The notes beneath the pieces were generated by a model. It saw nothing but the letters and a program-made list of their open reading frames with translations. It made no database searches and was not told the origin of the DNA. Source: Streptomyces xylophagus (GTDB lineage Bacteria > Actinomycetota > Actinomycetes > Streptomycetales > Streptomycetaceae). Taken from it: a stretch of 64,000 nucleotides of DNA. Location of the stretch: positions 1 to 64,000 of the forward strand of contig NZ_JNWO01000034.1 of the NCBI RefSeq assembly GCF_000716435.1. The letters are read 5' to 3'. Positions 8,874 through 17,352 of this stretch are shown one piece after another. Numbering within the stretch: position 1 is the stretch's first letter; every line of letters starts with the position of its first letter. The translations under genes were made by a program, and so were the position numbers.

Positions 8874-8900
8874 TGCACGTGCATCTGCTCATGCATCTGC
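8874..8900 (+). promoter_or_regulatory. 27-bp WhiJ-module element upstream of the DUF397 gene
   Basis: Begins TGCACGTGCATCTGC and contains TGCATCTGC twice, 12 bp apart (8880 and 8892). A 25/27 match occurs in the opposite orientation at 9910-9936, upstream of the neighbouring anti-sigma-type ATPase. It ends 13 bp before TATGAT (8914-8919), a possible -10, so a bound protein would cover the -35. It is 80 bp before the DUF397 start. Confidence 0.75.
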
Positions 8901-8980
8901 ACATGAACAGGGCTATGATCCGGAACAGTTGACCACTGCATCAATGGCCACACCAGCCAGTGCACAACCGGGAGCGACCT

Positions 8981-9250
8981 GTGGACCACCGCGTTGACAG
9001 CGTGTACTTGGGGTTCGACGTGTACAACGGCATGGCTGCCACGCAGCTGGACGGAGTGGCCTGGCAGAAGAGCAGGCACAGCAACTCGCAGGGCTCCTGC
9101 GTGGAGTTCGCGAGGCTGCCCGACGGAGACGTCGCGGTGCGCAACTCGCGGTTCCCCGACGGTCCGGCGCTGGTCTACACGCGCGCCGAGATCGAGGCGA
9201 TGCTCCTGGGCATCAAGGACGGCGAGTTCGACCACCTGATAGTGGGTTAG
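8981..9250 (+). CDS. DUF397 protein of a WhiJ-like module
   Basis: 89 residues from GTG 8981, preceded by GGGAG seven bases upstream. Carries the DUF397 pattern: WQKSRHSNSQGSCVEFARL, then VAVRNSRFPDGPALVYTRAEIEAML. Such small proteins are encoded beside Xre/DUF5753 regulators (WhiJ, AbaA-like loci) and in several cases act with them in controlling development. Here the Xre gene is 0.9 kb away with the ATPase gene between, completing the typical trio. The frame is open slightly further upstream (8960) but lacks a ribosome site there. Confidence 0.88.
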   Translation: MDHRVDSVYLGFDVYNGMAATQLDGVAWQKSRHSNSQGSCVEFARLPDGDVAVRNSRFPDGPALVYTRAEIEAMLLGIKDGEFDHLIVG

Positions 9251-9280
9251 GGCCTGTCCGACCGATACACCCACGCGACG

Positions 9281-9334
9281 ACAACGCGCGTAGAACCGCG
9301 GCCCGAAAAAGTGCCGCGGTTCCTCACGCGTTGT
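9281..9334. terminator. Bidirectional hairpin terminator between convergent genes
   Basis: Nested inverted repeat: outer arms ACAACGCG (9281-9288) and CGCGTTGT (9327-9334), inner arms AACCGCGGC (9294-9302) and GCCGCGGTT (9313-9321) around a 10-base A-rich loop. It lies between the DUF397 gene and the convergent ATPase gene and overlaps the latter's stop. Confidence 0.8.
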
Positions 9335-9836
9335 TCTGCGCCGGCTCGCCCTGGAGTCGGAACAGCGCCCAGACCACCTTGCCGCTGAGCGTGCCGGCCA
9401 GCGGGTGCCAGCCCCAGCCGTCGCTGAACGAGTCGACGAGGAACAGGCCGCGGCCCGACTCCGCCGAGAAGTCCTCCGACTCGCAGGCGATGGGGCTGTC
9501 GTGACTGGGGTCGCGCACCGCGCACACCAGCCGCTCGGTCCACCGCATCAAGTGCAGCCGCACGGGCGGGTTCTGCTCGGGCGCGCGCGTGGTGTTGGCC
9601 GGCAGGGCATGCCGCAGCGCGTTGGTGACCAGTTCGGAGACCACCAGGCAGACGTCGTCGAAGCGGTCGCCTATGTCCCACTGGTCGAGCGTGCGACGGG
9701 TGAACTGCCGTGCCTCGCGCACCGCTTCGTAGCGGGCGGGCAGAGCACAAGAGGCGGCGCTGGACACGGTTGACGGGTCCAGCGGTGGAAGGCCCTGCCG
9801 TAACGGCTCGAGCATGGTCGATCCATTCGTCCCCAT
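9324..9836 (-). CDS. ATP-binding (anti-sigma-type, HATPase) regulatory protein
   Basis: 170 residues from ATG 9836, with GGGAG eight bases upstream. Single HATPase fold: N box CLVVSELVTNALRHA, G1-like VRDPSHDSP, and G2-like SGRGLFLVDSFSDGWGW. This is the RsbW/SpoIIAB-like kinase family common in Streptomyces, often paired with DUF397 and Xre/DUF5753 proteins. It lacks a histidine phosphoacceptor domain, so it would act on a partner protein (sigma or anti-anti-sigma factor) or simply bind one. The shared 27-bp element lies 74-100 bp before its start. Confidence 0.88.
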   Translation of the reverse strand: MGTNGSTMLEPLRQGLPPLDPSTVSSAASCALPARYEAVREARQFTRRTLDQWDIGDRFDDVCLVVSELVTNALRHALPANTTRAPEQNPPVRLHLMRWTERLVCAVRDPSHDSPIACESEDFSAESGRGLFLVDSFSDGWGWHPLAGTLSGKVVWALFRLQGEPAQNNA

Positions 9837-9909
9837 GCGAGGCACTCCCGGGAATTCGCGGTCGTTGCGATGCAGCGGTGGCGCGAGACCATGGTTTCGG
9901 ATGCGTACA

Positions 9910-9936
9910 GCAGATGCAAGGGCAGATGCACGTGCA
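9910..9936 (-). promoter_or_regulatory. 27-bp WhiJ-module element upstream of the ATPase gene
   Basis: On the minus strand this reads TGCACGTGCATCTGC, two variable positions, then TGCATCTGC; it differs from the copy at 8874-8900 at only two of 27 bases. The orientation relative to the gene is the same in both cases. Probably the binding site of the Xre regulator encoded next door. Confidence 0.75.
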
Positions 9937-10155
9937 GCTGACCGAATTGGACCCTCCCGTACCGCTTGTTGGCCATTTTTTCCGCCAACTTCGCGCCGAT
10001 CTCGGCCCCGGACCTTGCATCTTGCTGACGTCTTCCTGACAACTTCCTGTGAACAGGAGCCTCTTCTTTCCATTTCTGTAATCGAACGAGTACTGCTCGA
10101 AGTGTTTTAGTGGCAGACTGCGGCCCCTGAAGACGGTTGGGGAGGCTTGACGAAC

Positions 10156-11016
10156 GTGAGCGCGGGAGAGCCCGGATCGGTGGTGCGGCGGATGCTGCTC
10201 GGCTCGCAACTCAGGCGGCTGCGGGAAGCACGCGGAATCACCCGCGAGGCCGCGGGATACTCGATCCGCGCCTCCGAATCCAAGATCAGTCGCATGGAGC
10301 TGGGGCGAGTGAGCTTCAAGACGCGGGATGTCGAGGACCTGTTGACGCTGTACGGCATCACGGACGAGGCGGAGCGCATCTCACTCCTCTCCCTCGCGAA
10401 GGAGGCCAACGTAGCGGGCTGGTGGCACAGTTACTCGGACGTCCTGCCCAGTTGGTTCCCCACCTATGTGGGCCTTGAGGGCGCCGCTTCCCTCATCCGT
10501 GTCTACGAGGTGCAGTTCGTCCACGGACTGCTGCAGACCGAGGCCTACGCCCGCGCGGTCGTCCGGCGCGGCATGAAGGGCGCCAGCGAGGCCGACGTGG
10601 AACGCCGTGTGGCGCTGCGCCTGGAGCGGCAGAAGTACCTGGTGAACGAGAACGCCCCGGACTTCCACATCGTCCTGGACGAGGCCGCCCTGCGCCGCCC
10701 GTACGGCGACCGCGAGGTGATGCGCGGTCAGCTCCAGCACCTGATCGACGTCTCCGAACACCCCAACGTCCGGCTCCAGGTCATGCCGTTCGGCTTCGGC
10801 GGTCACGCCGGCGAGTCCGGCGCCTTCACGATCCTCTCCTTCCCGGAGTCCGACCTCTCCGACGTCGTCTATCTGGAGCAGCTCACCAGCGCGCTGTACC
10901 TGGACAAGTCCGAGGACGTCGGCCAGTACGAGAAGGCGCTCAAGGAGCTCCAGCAGGACAGCCCGGGCCCGGACGAGAGCCGGGATCTTCTCCGGGGACT
11001 GCTCCAACTCTCTTGA
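10156..11016 (+). CDS. Xre family regulator with DUF5753 (WhiJ-like)
   Basis: 286 residues. N-terminal helix-turn-helix (LLGSQLRRLREARGITREAAGYSIRASESKISRMELG) followed by the DUF5753 domain from about residue 90 (GWWHSYSDVLPSWFPTYVGLEGAASLIRVYE, FVHGLLQTEAYARAV, QLQHLIDVSEHPNVRLQVMPF). These are hallmarks of the WhiJ family of developmental and antibiotic regulators. GTG 10156 is chosen because GGAGG lies ten bases upstream; a TTG at 10147 is too close to it. Divergent from the ATPase gene. It probably reads the 27-bp elements found before the ATPase and DUF397 genes. Confidence 0.92.
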   Translation: MSAGEPGSVVRRMLLGSQLRRLREARGITREAAGYSIRASESKISRMELGRVSFKTRDVEDLLTLYGITDEAERISLLSLAKEANVAGWWHSYSDVLPSWFPTYVGLEGAASLIRVYEVQFVHGLLQTEAYARAVVRRGMKGASEADVERRVALRLERQKYLVNENAPDFHIVLDEAALRRPYGDREVMRGQLQHLIDVSEHPNVRLQVMPFGFGGHAGESGAFTILSFPESDLSDVVYLEQLTSALYLDKSEDVGQYEKALKELQQDSPGPDESRDLLRGLLQLS

Positions 11017-11106
11017 AACACAAGTACGATGACGTGTGATCAGACCGTGATGATCGATGATCGGGTCTGCTGTTGATCGTGTCTGCTAGCGATTGAGGGA
11101 TCACAC

Positions 11107-12567
11107 ATGTCGTCCTACTTCACCGACCTGGCTCAGCAGTACATCGACGGTGAGTGGCGCCCGGGCACCGGCTCCTGGGACATCATCGACTTCAACCCGT
11201 ACGACGGCGAGAAGCTCGCGTCGATCACCATAGCCACGGTCGACGAGGTCGACGAGGCGTACCAGGCGGCCGCCCGCGCCCAGAAGAAGTGGGCCGCGAC
11301 CAACCCCTACGCCCGCCGTGCGGTGTTCGAGAAGGCGCTGCGGATCATCGAGGACCGCGAGCAGGAGATCGCCGAGGTGATCGTCGCCGAACTCGGCGGC
11401 ACGTTCCTGAAGGCCGGCTTCGAGCTGCACCTCGTCAAGGAGTTCCTGCGCGAGGCGATCCACCTCGCGCTGCGCCCCCAGGGAAAGATCATCCCCTCGC
11501 CGGTCGACGGCAAGGAGAACCGCGTCTACACCGTCCCGGTGGGCGTGGTCGGCGTGATCAGCCCCTTCAACTTCCCGCTCCTGCTCTCCCTCAAGTCGGT
11601 GGCCCCCGCACTGGCGTTGGGCAACGGCGTGGTCCTCAAGCCGCACCAGAACACCCCGATCGTCGGCGGCTCCCTGGTCGCGAAGATCTTCGAGGACGCG
11701 GGCCTGCCCGGCGGTCTGCTCAACGTCGTCATCACCGACATCGCGGAGATCGGCGACGCCTTCATCGAGCACCCGATCCCGAAGGTCATCTCCTTCACCG
11801 GCTCCGACAAGGTCGGCCGCCACGTCGCGACCGTCTGCGCCTCGCACTTCAAGCGCGCGGTCCTCGAACTCGGCGGCAACAGCGCCCTCGTGGTCCTCGA
11901 CGACGCCGACATCGACTACGCGGTCGACGCGGCGGTCTTCAGCCGCTACGTCCACCAGGGCCAGGTCTGCATGGCCGCGAACCGTGTCCTGGTCGACCGC
12001 GCGATCGCCGACGAGTTCACCGAGAAGTTCGTCACCAAGGTCAAGTCCCTCAAGGTCGGCGACCCCCGCGACCCCCAGACGGTCATCGGCCCGGTCATCA
12101 ACTCTCAGCAGGCGGACGCCCTTTCGGGTGTCGTCGAGCAGGCGATCGCCGAGGGTGCGACGGCTCTGGTCCACGGCACGACGACCGACAACCTGGTCGC
12201 CCCCTCGGTCCTCACCGACCTCCCCGCCGACTCGGACCTCCTCCGCCAGGAGGTCTTCGGCCCGGTCGCCTTCCTCATCACCTTCGACGGCGAGGAGGAG
12301 GCGGTGGCCCTCGTGAACGACACGCCCTACGGCCTCAGCGGCGCCGTCCACACCGGTGACATCGAGCGCGGCGTCAACTTCGCCAAGCAGATCGACACGG
12401 GCATGTTCCACGTCAACGACGGCACCGTCCACGACGAGCCGATCGTCCCCTTCGGCGGCGAGAAGTCCTCCGGCCTCGGCCGCCTCAACGGCGAGTCGAT
12501 GCTGGACGCGTTCACCAGCCTGAAGTGGATCTCGGTGCAGCACGGGCGGAGCGGGTTCCCGTTCTAG
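11107..12567 (+). CDS. Aldehyde dehydrogenase (benzaldehyde dehydrogenase-like)
   Basis: 486 residues, full length for the NAD(P)-dependent aldehyde dehydrogenase family. Oxidises an aldehyde to the acid. Catalytic residues are visible: Cys288 (GQVCMAANR), Glu254 (VLELGGNSA), Asn155 (SPFNFP) and Lys178 (VLKPHQ), plus the nucleotide-binding FTGSDKVGRHV. The short form and LKPHQNTP resemble XylC-type benzaldehyde dehydrogenases; the substrate is inferred only. It stands alone, with a hairpin downstream. Its stop codon lies in a 20-bp duplicated segment. Confidence 0.92.
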   Translation: MSSYFTDLAQQYIDGEWRPGTGSWDIIDFNPYDGEKLASITIATVDEVDEAYQAAARAQKKWAATNPYARRAVFEKALRIIEDREQEIAEVIVAELGGTFLKAGFELHLVKEFLREAIHLALRPQGKIIPSPVDGKENRVYTVPVGVVGVISPFNFPLLLSLKSVAPALALGNGVVLKPHQNTPIVGGSLVAKIFEDAGLPGGLLNVVITDIAEIGDAFIEHPIPKVISFTGSDKVGRHVATVCASHFKRAVLELGGNSALVVLDDADIDYAVDAAVFSRYVHQGQVCMAANRVLVDRAIADEFTEKFVTKVKSLKVGDPRDPQTVIGPVINSQQADALSGVVEQAIAEGATALVHGTTTDNLVAPSVLTDLPADSDLLRQEVFGPVAFLITFDGEEEAVALVNDTPYGLSGAVHTGDIERGVNFAKQIDTGMFHVNDGTVHDEPIVPFGGEKSSGLGRLNGESMLDAFTSLKWISVQHGRSGFPF

Positions 12568-12600
12568 ACATGTGCTTCCGGTTCTAGACATGTGCTTCCG
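12561..12600. repeat. Exact 20-bp tandem duplication at the 3' end of the aldehyde dehydrogenase gene
   Basis: Bases 12561-12580 and 12581-12600 are identical (each starts GTTCTAGACATG). The stop codon is in the first copy, so the duplication does not change the protein. It may be a recent slippage event or an assembly artefact. Confidence 0.9.
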
Positions 12601-12601
12601 G

Positions 12602-12638
12602 CGGGCCATCGAGGACAGAACCTGACCTCGATGGCCCG
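12602..12638. terminator. Intrinsic terminator after the aldehyde dehydrogenase gene
   Basis: Perfect 13-bp stem: CGGGCCATCGAGG (12602-12614), an 11-base loop, and CCTCGATGGCCCG (12626-12638). No T-run follows, as is usual in Streptomyces. It starts 34 bp after the stop. Confidence 0.85.
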
Positions 12639-12701
12639 TAGCTTCATCGACGTCGGGCAGGGGGACAGGCTCCCGGCCGGCACCGGCGAAAGGCGAAGGC
12701 C

Positions 12702-13250
12702 ATGGTCACGCATGTACCTGCGGACGCACAGGGCGACGAGCGCGGGTCGCTGCTCACGTTCATCGAGGACCAACGGGGCGGTATCCGCAGGTCGTTGCTC
12801 GGGCTGACCGAGGAACAGGCCGCGAGCAAGCCGAGCGCGAGCGGGCTCTCCCTCTCCGGGCTGCTCAAGCATGTCGCCGACGTCGAGCAGGGCTGGATCG
12901 CGCGGGCGAAGCAGGAACCGCCGGCCGTCCAGCGTGACCAGGCCAACTGGCACGAGACGTTCCAGCTGGTCGACGGCGAGACCGTAGAGTCGCAGCTGGC
13001 CTACTGGGAGAAGGTCGCCGCCGAGACCGAGGCGTACATCCGCTCGGTGCCGAGCCTCGACGACACCTTCCCGGTCCCGAGCGAGCCCTGGTTCCCGCCG
13101 GAGGGCCGCGTCTCCGTGCGCTGGCTCTGCCTGCACCTGATCCGCGAGACCGCCCGGCACGCCGGCCACGCCGACATCATCCGCGAGTCCCTCGACGGCG
13201 CCACCGCCTACGAGCTGGTCGTGAAGGAACGGGGCACGACCGGGGGCTGA
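12702..13250 (+). CDS. DinB-family (DUF664) protein
   Basis: 182 residues forming a single four-helix DinB/DUF664 fold. The three metal-binding His positions of the family are recognisable (LLKHVADVEQGW, HETFQL region, and LHLIRETARHAGHADIIRE). Members include mycothiol-dependent isomerases and thiol transferases, so a mycothiol-linked role is possible in this actinomycete. GAAGGCGAAGG before the ATG gives a ribosome site. The next gene is a PadR regulator 24 bp away, but that gene appears to have its own promoter. Confidence 0.85.
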   Translation: MVTHVPADAQGDERGSLLTFIEDQRGGIRRSLLGLTEEQAASKPSASGLSLSGLLKHVADVEQGWIARAKQEPPAVQRDQANWHETFQLVDGETVESQLAYWEKVAAETEAYIRSVPSLDDTFPVPSEPWFPPEGRVSVRWLCLHLIRETARHAGHADIIRESLDGATAYELVVKERGTTGG

Positions 13251-13274
13251 CCTCGCGGGTTCTACGCTGGCCCC

Positions 13275-13916
13275 ATGTCAGCGATCCGTCTCCTCGTGCT
13301 CGGCGCGGTCCGCCAGCACGGGCGGGCCCACGGCTACCAGGTGCGCAACGACCTCGAGTACTGGGGCGCGCACGAGTGGTCCAACGCCAAGCCCGGCTCG
13401 ATCTACCACGCCCTCAAGCAACTGGCCAAGCAGGGCCTGCTGCACGCCCACGAGGTCGCGCCGTCCACGGTCGGCGGGCCGCCGCGCACGGAGTACGAGA
13501 TCACCGGCCGGGGCAGCGAGGAGTTCTTCACGCTGCTGCGTGAGGCGCTGACGTCGTACGACCAGCAGATGGACGTCAAGTCCGCCGCCATCGGCTTCAT
13601 CGTCGAGCTGCCGAGGGCCGAGGCGGTGGCCCTGCTGAAGGAGCGCACGCGCGGTATCGCCCAGTGGCGGGCCTCCGTCACCGAGCACTACATCCCCGAG
13701 GACGGGCCCGAACAGCTGGGCCACATCGGCGAGATCATGAACCTCTGGATCCACACGGCCGACGCGGAGGCCGCGTGGACCCAGGGGCTGATCGACCGCA
13801 TCGAGGGCGGGGCGTACACCTTCGCGGGGGAGGGCGAGCCGTTCGTCGGCGTTCTGGCGGACGGTGTGGAGAACCCGTATGCGACGGGGGAGCGGCATCC
13901 CGGGGACGCCCGCTAA
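13275..13916 (+). CDS. PadR family transcriptional regulator
   Basis: 213 residues. N-terminal winged helix (RLLVLGAVRQHGRAHGYQVRNDL, then SIYHALKQLAKQGLL, and the wing RTEYEITGRG) followed by a helical dimerisation domain. PadR proteins repress neighbouring efflux or detoxification genes and release DNA on ligand binding. The start has TACGCT six bases upstream and no ribosome site, so its mRNA is probably leaderless. It lies directly before an ABC exporter operon whose promoter carries two matching palindromes, so autoregulation is not evident but control of the exporter is. Confidence 0.92.
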   Translation: MSAIRLLVLGAVRQHGRAHGYQVRNDLEYWGAHEWSNAKPGSIYHALKQLAKQGLLHAHEVAPSTVGGPPRTEYEITGRGSEEFFTLLREALTSYDQQMDVKSAAIGFIVELPRAEAVALLKERTRGIAQWRASVTEHYIPEDGPEQLGHIGEIMNLWIHTADAEAAWTQGLIDRIEGGAYTFAGEGEPFVGVLADGVENPYATGERHPGDAR

Positions 13917-13984
13917 TCAAGTTTGACTAATGCGATCGACGGCGTTACCTTCGGAGCCTTCGAGTGGGTAGTCAAGTTTGACTA
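13914..13984 (+). promoter_or_regulatory. Exporter promoter flanked by two PadR-type operators
   Basis: Two 16-bp palindromes share TCAAGTTTGACTA: 13914-13929 (one mismatched pair) and 13969-13984 (perfect, TAGTCAAGTTTGACTA). The first contains the -35 TTGACT (13923-13928); a -10 TACCTT lies 17 bp on (13946-13951). The second lies just before the exporter start at 14002. A repressor bound at both would block the promoter and initial elongation. Confidence 0.85.
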
Positions 13985-14001
13985 GCGAAGGGATGTGTTC
14001 A

Positions 14002-14958
14002 GTGGCCGACGCGGTGATCACCGTCGAGGACGCACACAAGACTTACGGAGGGAAGGGGACCAAGAAGGCGTTGGACGGGCTGGATCTCGTCGTCGCTCGC
14101 GGCACCGTGCACGGGGTGCTCGGGCCCAACGGCGCCGGCAAGACCACCCTGGTCCGCATCCTGTCCACCCTGCTGCGGCCCGACGCCGGACGCGTCGAGG
14201 TCGCCGGGCACGACGTGCTGACCGAGGCCCGCGCGGTTCGCCTCCGCATCGGTCTGCTCGGTCAACACGCCGCTCTGGATGAGGAGTTGGGCGGTCGGCA
14301 GAACCTGGAGATGTTCGCCCGCCTCCACCATCTCGGCGCCCGCCACGCGCGCGTACGTGCCGACGAACTCCTGGAGCGGTTCGATCTCGGCGACACCGGG
14401 CGCAAGCCCGTCCGGGCCTACAGCGGGGGCATGCGGCGCCGTCTGGACCTTGCTGCCTCGCTGGTTACCGATCCGGAGATCCTGTTTCTGGACGAGCCGA
14501 CGACCGGCCTCGATCCGCACGGCCGTGCCGAGGTGTGGTCGGCGGTTCGCTCACTGGTCGGCGGCGGTACGACGGTTCTGCTCACCACGCAGTACCTGGA
14601 GGAGGCCGACCAACTCGCCCACCGGGTCTCGGTGGTTGACCGGGGTCGGGTGATCGCCGACGGCACTCCGGACGAGCTGAAGTCGCGTACCGGCGGCGAC
14701 CGTATCGATGTCGTTCTGCGCGACGCGGGGCAACTGGGTGCCGCCGTCGCCCTGTTGCCGCTTCCTGCGGCCGACATCCGGGTCGATGCCGACCGGCGGT
14801 TGCTCAGCGCGCCGGTTGTGGATCGGATGACGGCGCTCTCCGGTGTCGTACGGGCGCTGGAGGAGGGCGGGATCCAGGCCGAGGATGTGGCGTTGCGGCG
14901 GCCGACCTTGGACGAGGTGTTCCTGCATCTCACGGGAGCGGAAGAGGTGGCTGCGTGA
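14002..14958 (+). CDS. ABC transporter ATP-binding protein, DrrA type
   Basis: 318 residues of the daunorubicin-resistance (DrrA) subfamily. Walker [10 protein letters not shown], signature [12 protein letters not shown], Walker [14 protein letters not shown]-loop region [10 protein letters not shown]. The C-terminal extension with DEVFLHLTG is typical of DrrA. GTG 14002 is chosen with AAGGGA upstream; ATG 13993 is a possible alternative. Works with the permease whose GTG overlaps its stop by four bases. Likely exports a hydrophobic compound, controlled by the PadR protein. Confidence 0.93.
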   Translation: MADAVITVEDAHKTYGGKGTKKALDGLDLVVARGTVHGVLGPNGAGKTTLVRILSTLLRPDAGRVEVAGHDVLTEARAVRLRIGLLGQHAALDEELGGRQNLEMFARLHHLGARHARVRADELLERFDLGDTGRKPVRAYSGGMRRRLDLAASLVTDPEILFLDEPTTGLDPHGRAEVWSAVRSLVGGGTTVLLTTQYLEEADQLAHRVSVVDRGRVIADGTPDELKSRTGGDRIDVVLRDAGQLGAAVALLPLPAADIRVDADRRLLSAPVVDRMTALSGVVRALEEGGIQAEDVALRRPTLDEVFLHLTGAEEVAA

Positions 14959-15716
14959 GCGCGTATGTCCTGACGGATTCCTGGACCATGACCCGGCGTG
15001 AACTCGCCCACTGGGCGCGGCAGCCCGTGCAGGTCGTGGTGAGTCTTGTGTTTCCGGTGATGCTGTTGTTGATGTTCGGCTATCTGATCGGTGGCGGTCG
15101 GGCGGTCGAGGGTCAGTACGTCGACTATCTGGTTCCCGGGATGCTCGCGTTGACCATGGCCTTCGGGCTGGAGGGCACGATGGTCGGCGTCACGCAGGAT
15201 CTCAACAAGGGTGTGATCGATCGCTTTCGGTCCATGCCGATGGCGGACGGAGCGGTGCTGGTGGGGCGTTCGGCTGCCGACATGCTGCAGTCGGCGATCG
15301 GGCTGGTCGTGTTGATCGGGGTCGGGCTCGCGCTCGGGTGGCGTCCGCATGCCGGGCCCGGTGAATTCCTGGGTGCCGTGGGGCTGTTGTTGCTTTTTCG
15401 GTTCGCCATGTTGTGGGTCGGGATTCAGCTGGCGCTGGTGGCGGGGCGGCCGGAGTTGGTGCAGGCCGTGCAGATCCTCGTGTGGCCGGTCGGGTTTCTG
15501 TCCAACGCGTTGGCTACCCCGGCGGCCATGCCTGACTGGCTGGGCACGGTCGTGCAGTGGAACCCGATGTCCCAGACCGCCACGGCGGTACGCGATCTGT
15601 TTGGCGGGCCCGGCGGTGAATCGGGGCACGTGTGGGCGGCTGTTGCGTGGCCGCTGGCGCTGCTCGCGGTGTTCTTTCCGCTTGCGGTGCGGCGGTTCCG
15701 GGCGCTTGGGGGGTGA
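14955..15716 (+). CDS. ABC-2 type permease, DrrB type
   Basis: 253 residues with six predicted membrane helices and the ABC-2 pattern ([51 protein letters not shown], and [17 protein letters not shown] near the end). Partner of the DrrA-type ATPase; GTGA overlap of 4 nt means coupled translation. Membrane component of a drug-type exporter; substrate unknown. Confidence 0.92.
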   Translation: MSAYVLTDSWTMTRRELAHWARQPVQVVVSLVFPVMLLLMFGYLIGGGRAVEGQYVDYLVPGMLALTMAFGLEGTMVGVTQDLNKGVIDRFRSMPMADGAVLVGRSAADMLQSAIGLVVLIGVGLALGWRPHAGPGEFLGAVGLLLLFRFAMLWVGIQLALVAGRPELVQAVQILVWPVGFLSNALATPAAMPDWLGTVVQWNPMSQTATAVRDLFGGPGGESGHVWAAVAWPLALLAVFFPLAVRRFRALGG

Positions 15717-15766
15717 GTCGGCAGTGGGTGGTTCGCCCGCGGTTTGGTGGTGGGTCGGGGCCGCGC

Positions 15767-15858
15767 CGGGGGGTGTCCGTCCTCGGAACGGCGCGGAATC
15801 GGTCGCTTACCAACGTGCTCGTGTTGACGCGCCAACCGCTGCGGGCGGACACCCCCCG
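15767..15858. repeat. 13-bp perfect inverted repeat enclosing 66 bp
   Basis: CGGGGGGTGTCCG (15767-15779) and its exact complement CGGACACCCCCCG (15846-15858) bracket 66 bp, in the space between the convergent permease and glutamate decarboxylase genes. It could be a terminator with a long loop or a small mobile-element remnant. No target duplication is seen. Confidence 0.6.
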
Positions 15859-15906
15859 ACACGGCCCCTTCTCGCCGTACGCGGCTGACGGTCCGCTCTG
15901 GCCGTC

Positions 15907-17313
15907 TTAGTGGTGGAAGCCCGTCGCCGCCTGTTTGTCTCGGGTCAGGGGGTACGGCTGGTTTCGCAGCTGGGGGAGGAGTAGTTGCAGGTCTTCGAGG
16001 AACAGTTCTGCCAGGTCGGTCGAGAAGCCGTTGCGGCATACGATCCGTAGGACTGAGAGGTCCTGGCGGTTGGCCGGGAAGGTGTATGCCGGGACCAGCC
16101 AGCCGCGTTCGCGGAGTCGGCGGGAGACGTCGAACACGTCGTACGCCGTGACGTCCGGGCCTGTGGTGAAGGCGAAGACCGGCAACTCGTCGCCCCGGGT
16201 GAGGAGTTTGAAGTCGCCGAGCGCCTGTACTTGTTCGGCCAGGCCTTGGGCCACGTTGCGGGTGGACTGCTGTACGGCGCGGTAGCCCTCTCGGCCGAGG
16301 CGCAGGAATGTGTAGTACTGGGCGACTACTTGGGCGCCGGGGCGGGAGAAGTTGAGGGCGAAGGTGGGCATGTCGCCGCCCAAGTAGTTGACGCGGAAGA
16401 CGAGTTCCTCGGGGAGGGCTTCTTTGTCGCGCCACAAGGCCCAGCCGACACCCGGGTAGACCAGGCCGTATTTGTGTCCCGAGGTGTTGATCGAGGCCAC
16501 GCGCGGGAGGCGGAAGTCCCAGATCAGGTCCTGGTCCAGGAAGGGGGCGACCATGGCGCCGGACGCGCCGTCCACGTGGACCGGGATGTCGAGGCCCGTG
16601 CGCTCCTGGAGGGCGTCGAGGGCGGCACAGAGGTCGGCGATCGGCTCGTAGGAGCCGTCGAAGGTGGAGCCGAGGATGCCTACGACCCCGATCGTGTTCT
16701 CGTCGCACAGCTCGGCCGCTGCTTGTGGGTTCAGGTGGAAGCGGTCGCCCTCCATGGGGACTTGGCGGGCCTCTACCTCCCAGAAGTTGCAGAACTTCTC
16801 CCAGCAGACCTGGACGTTGACCCCCATCACCAGGTTCGGGCGGGCGGCCGGGTAGCGGTCCTTGTTGCATTGCATCCAGCGGCGCTTGAGGGCCATTCCG
16901 GCGAGCATGCAGGCCTCGCTGGAGCCGGTCGTCGAGCAGCCGACGGCGGCTGAGGGGTCCGGTGCGTTCCAGAGGTCGGCGAGCATTGCCACGCAGCGTT
17001 TCTCCAGCTCCGCCGTGCGTGGGTACTCGTCCTTGTCGATCATGTTCTTGTCCCGGCACTCCGCCATCAGGACGCCGGCTTCCGGCTCCATCCACGTGGT
17101 GACGAAAGTCGCCAGGTTCAGGCGGGAGTTGCCGTCCAGCATCAGCTCGTCGTGGACCAGCTGGGCCGCCGTCATCGGCGGCAACGGCGTGTCCGGGAGC
17201 CGGTGCTTGGGCGGGGCCTCGGTCATGCCGCCGACCGGATTGGCCTCTCCGTAGAAGGGGTTCACGGACATGGGGCGCTCGTCGGGCTGGTCGGGACCTT
17301 TGTGCAACGGCAT
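15907..17313 (-). CDS. gad: Glutamate decarboxylase
   Basis: 468 residues, full length for PLP-dependent glutamate decarboxylase (glutamate to GABA and CO2, consuming a proton). The PLP lysine is Lys281 in SINTSGHKYGLVYPG; the cofactor Asp lies in VHVDGASG, and the phosphate-binding GCSTTGSSEA is present. ATG 17313 has GGAGG nine bases upstream. A ClC-type channel gene lies 39 bp upstream in the same direction. In enteric bacteria GadB and a ClC exchanger together support acid resistance; the same may hold here, though no GadC antiporter is seen. Confidence 0.95.
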   Translation of the reverse strand: MPLHKGPDQPDERPMSVNPFYGEANPVGGMTEAPPKHRLPDTPLPPMTAAQLVHDELMLDGNSRLNLATFVTTWMEPEAGVLMAECRDKNMIDKDEYPRTAELEKRCVAMLADLWNAPDPSAAVGCSTTGSSEACMLAGMALKRRWMQCNKDRYPAARPNLVMGVNVQVCWEKFCNFWEVEARQVPMEGDRFHLNPQAAAELCDENTIGVVGILGSTFDGSYEPIADLCAALDALQERTGLDIPVHVDGASGAMVAPFLDQDLIWDFRLPRVASINTSGHKYGLVYPGVGWALWRDKEALPEELVFRVNYLGGDMPTFALNFSRPGAQVVAQYYTFLRLGREGYRAVQQSTRNVAQGLAEQVQALGDFKLLTRGDELPVFAFTTGPDVTAYDVFDVSRRLRERGWLVPAYTFPANRQDLSVLRIVCRNGFSTDLAELFLEDLQLLLPQLRNQPYPLTRDKQAATGFHH

Positions 17314-17352
17314 GGGCGTGCCTCCGATAAGGATCAAAAGAACCAACGGGTA

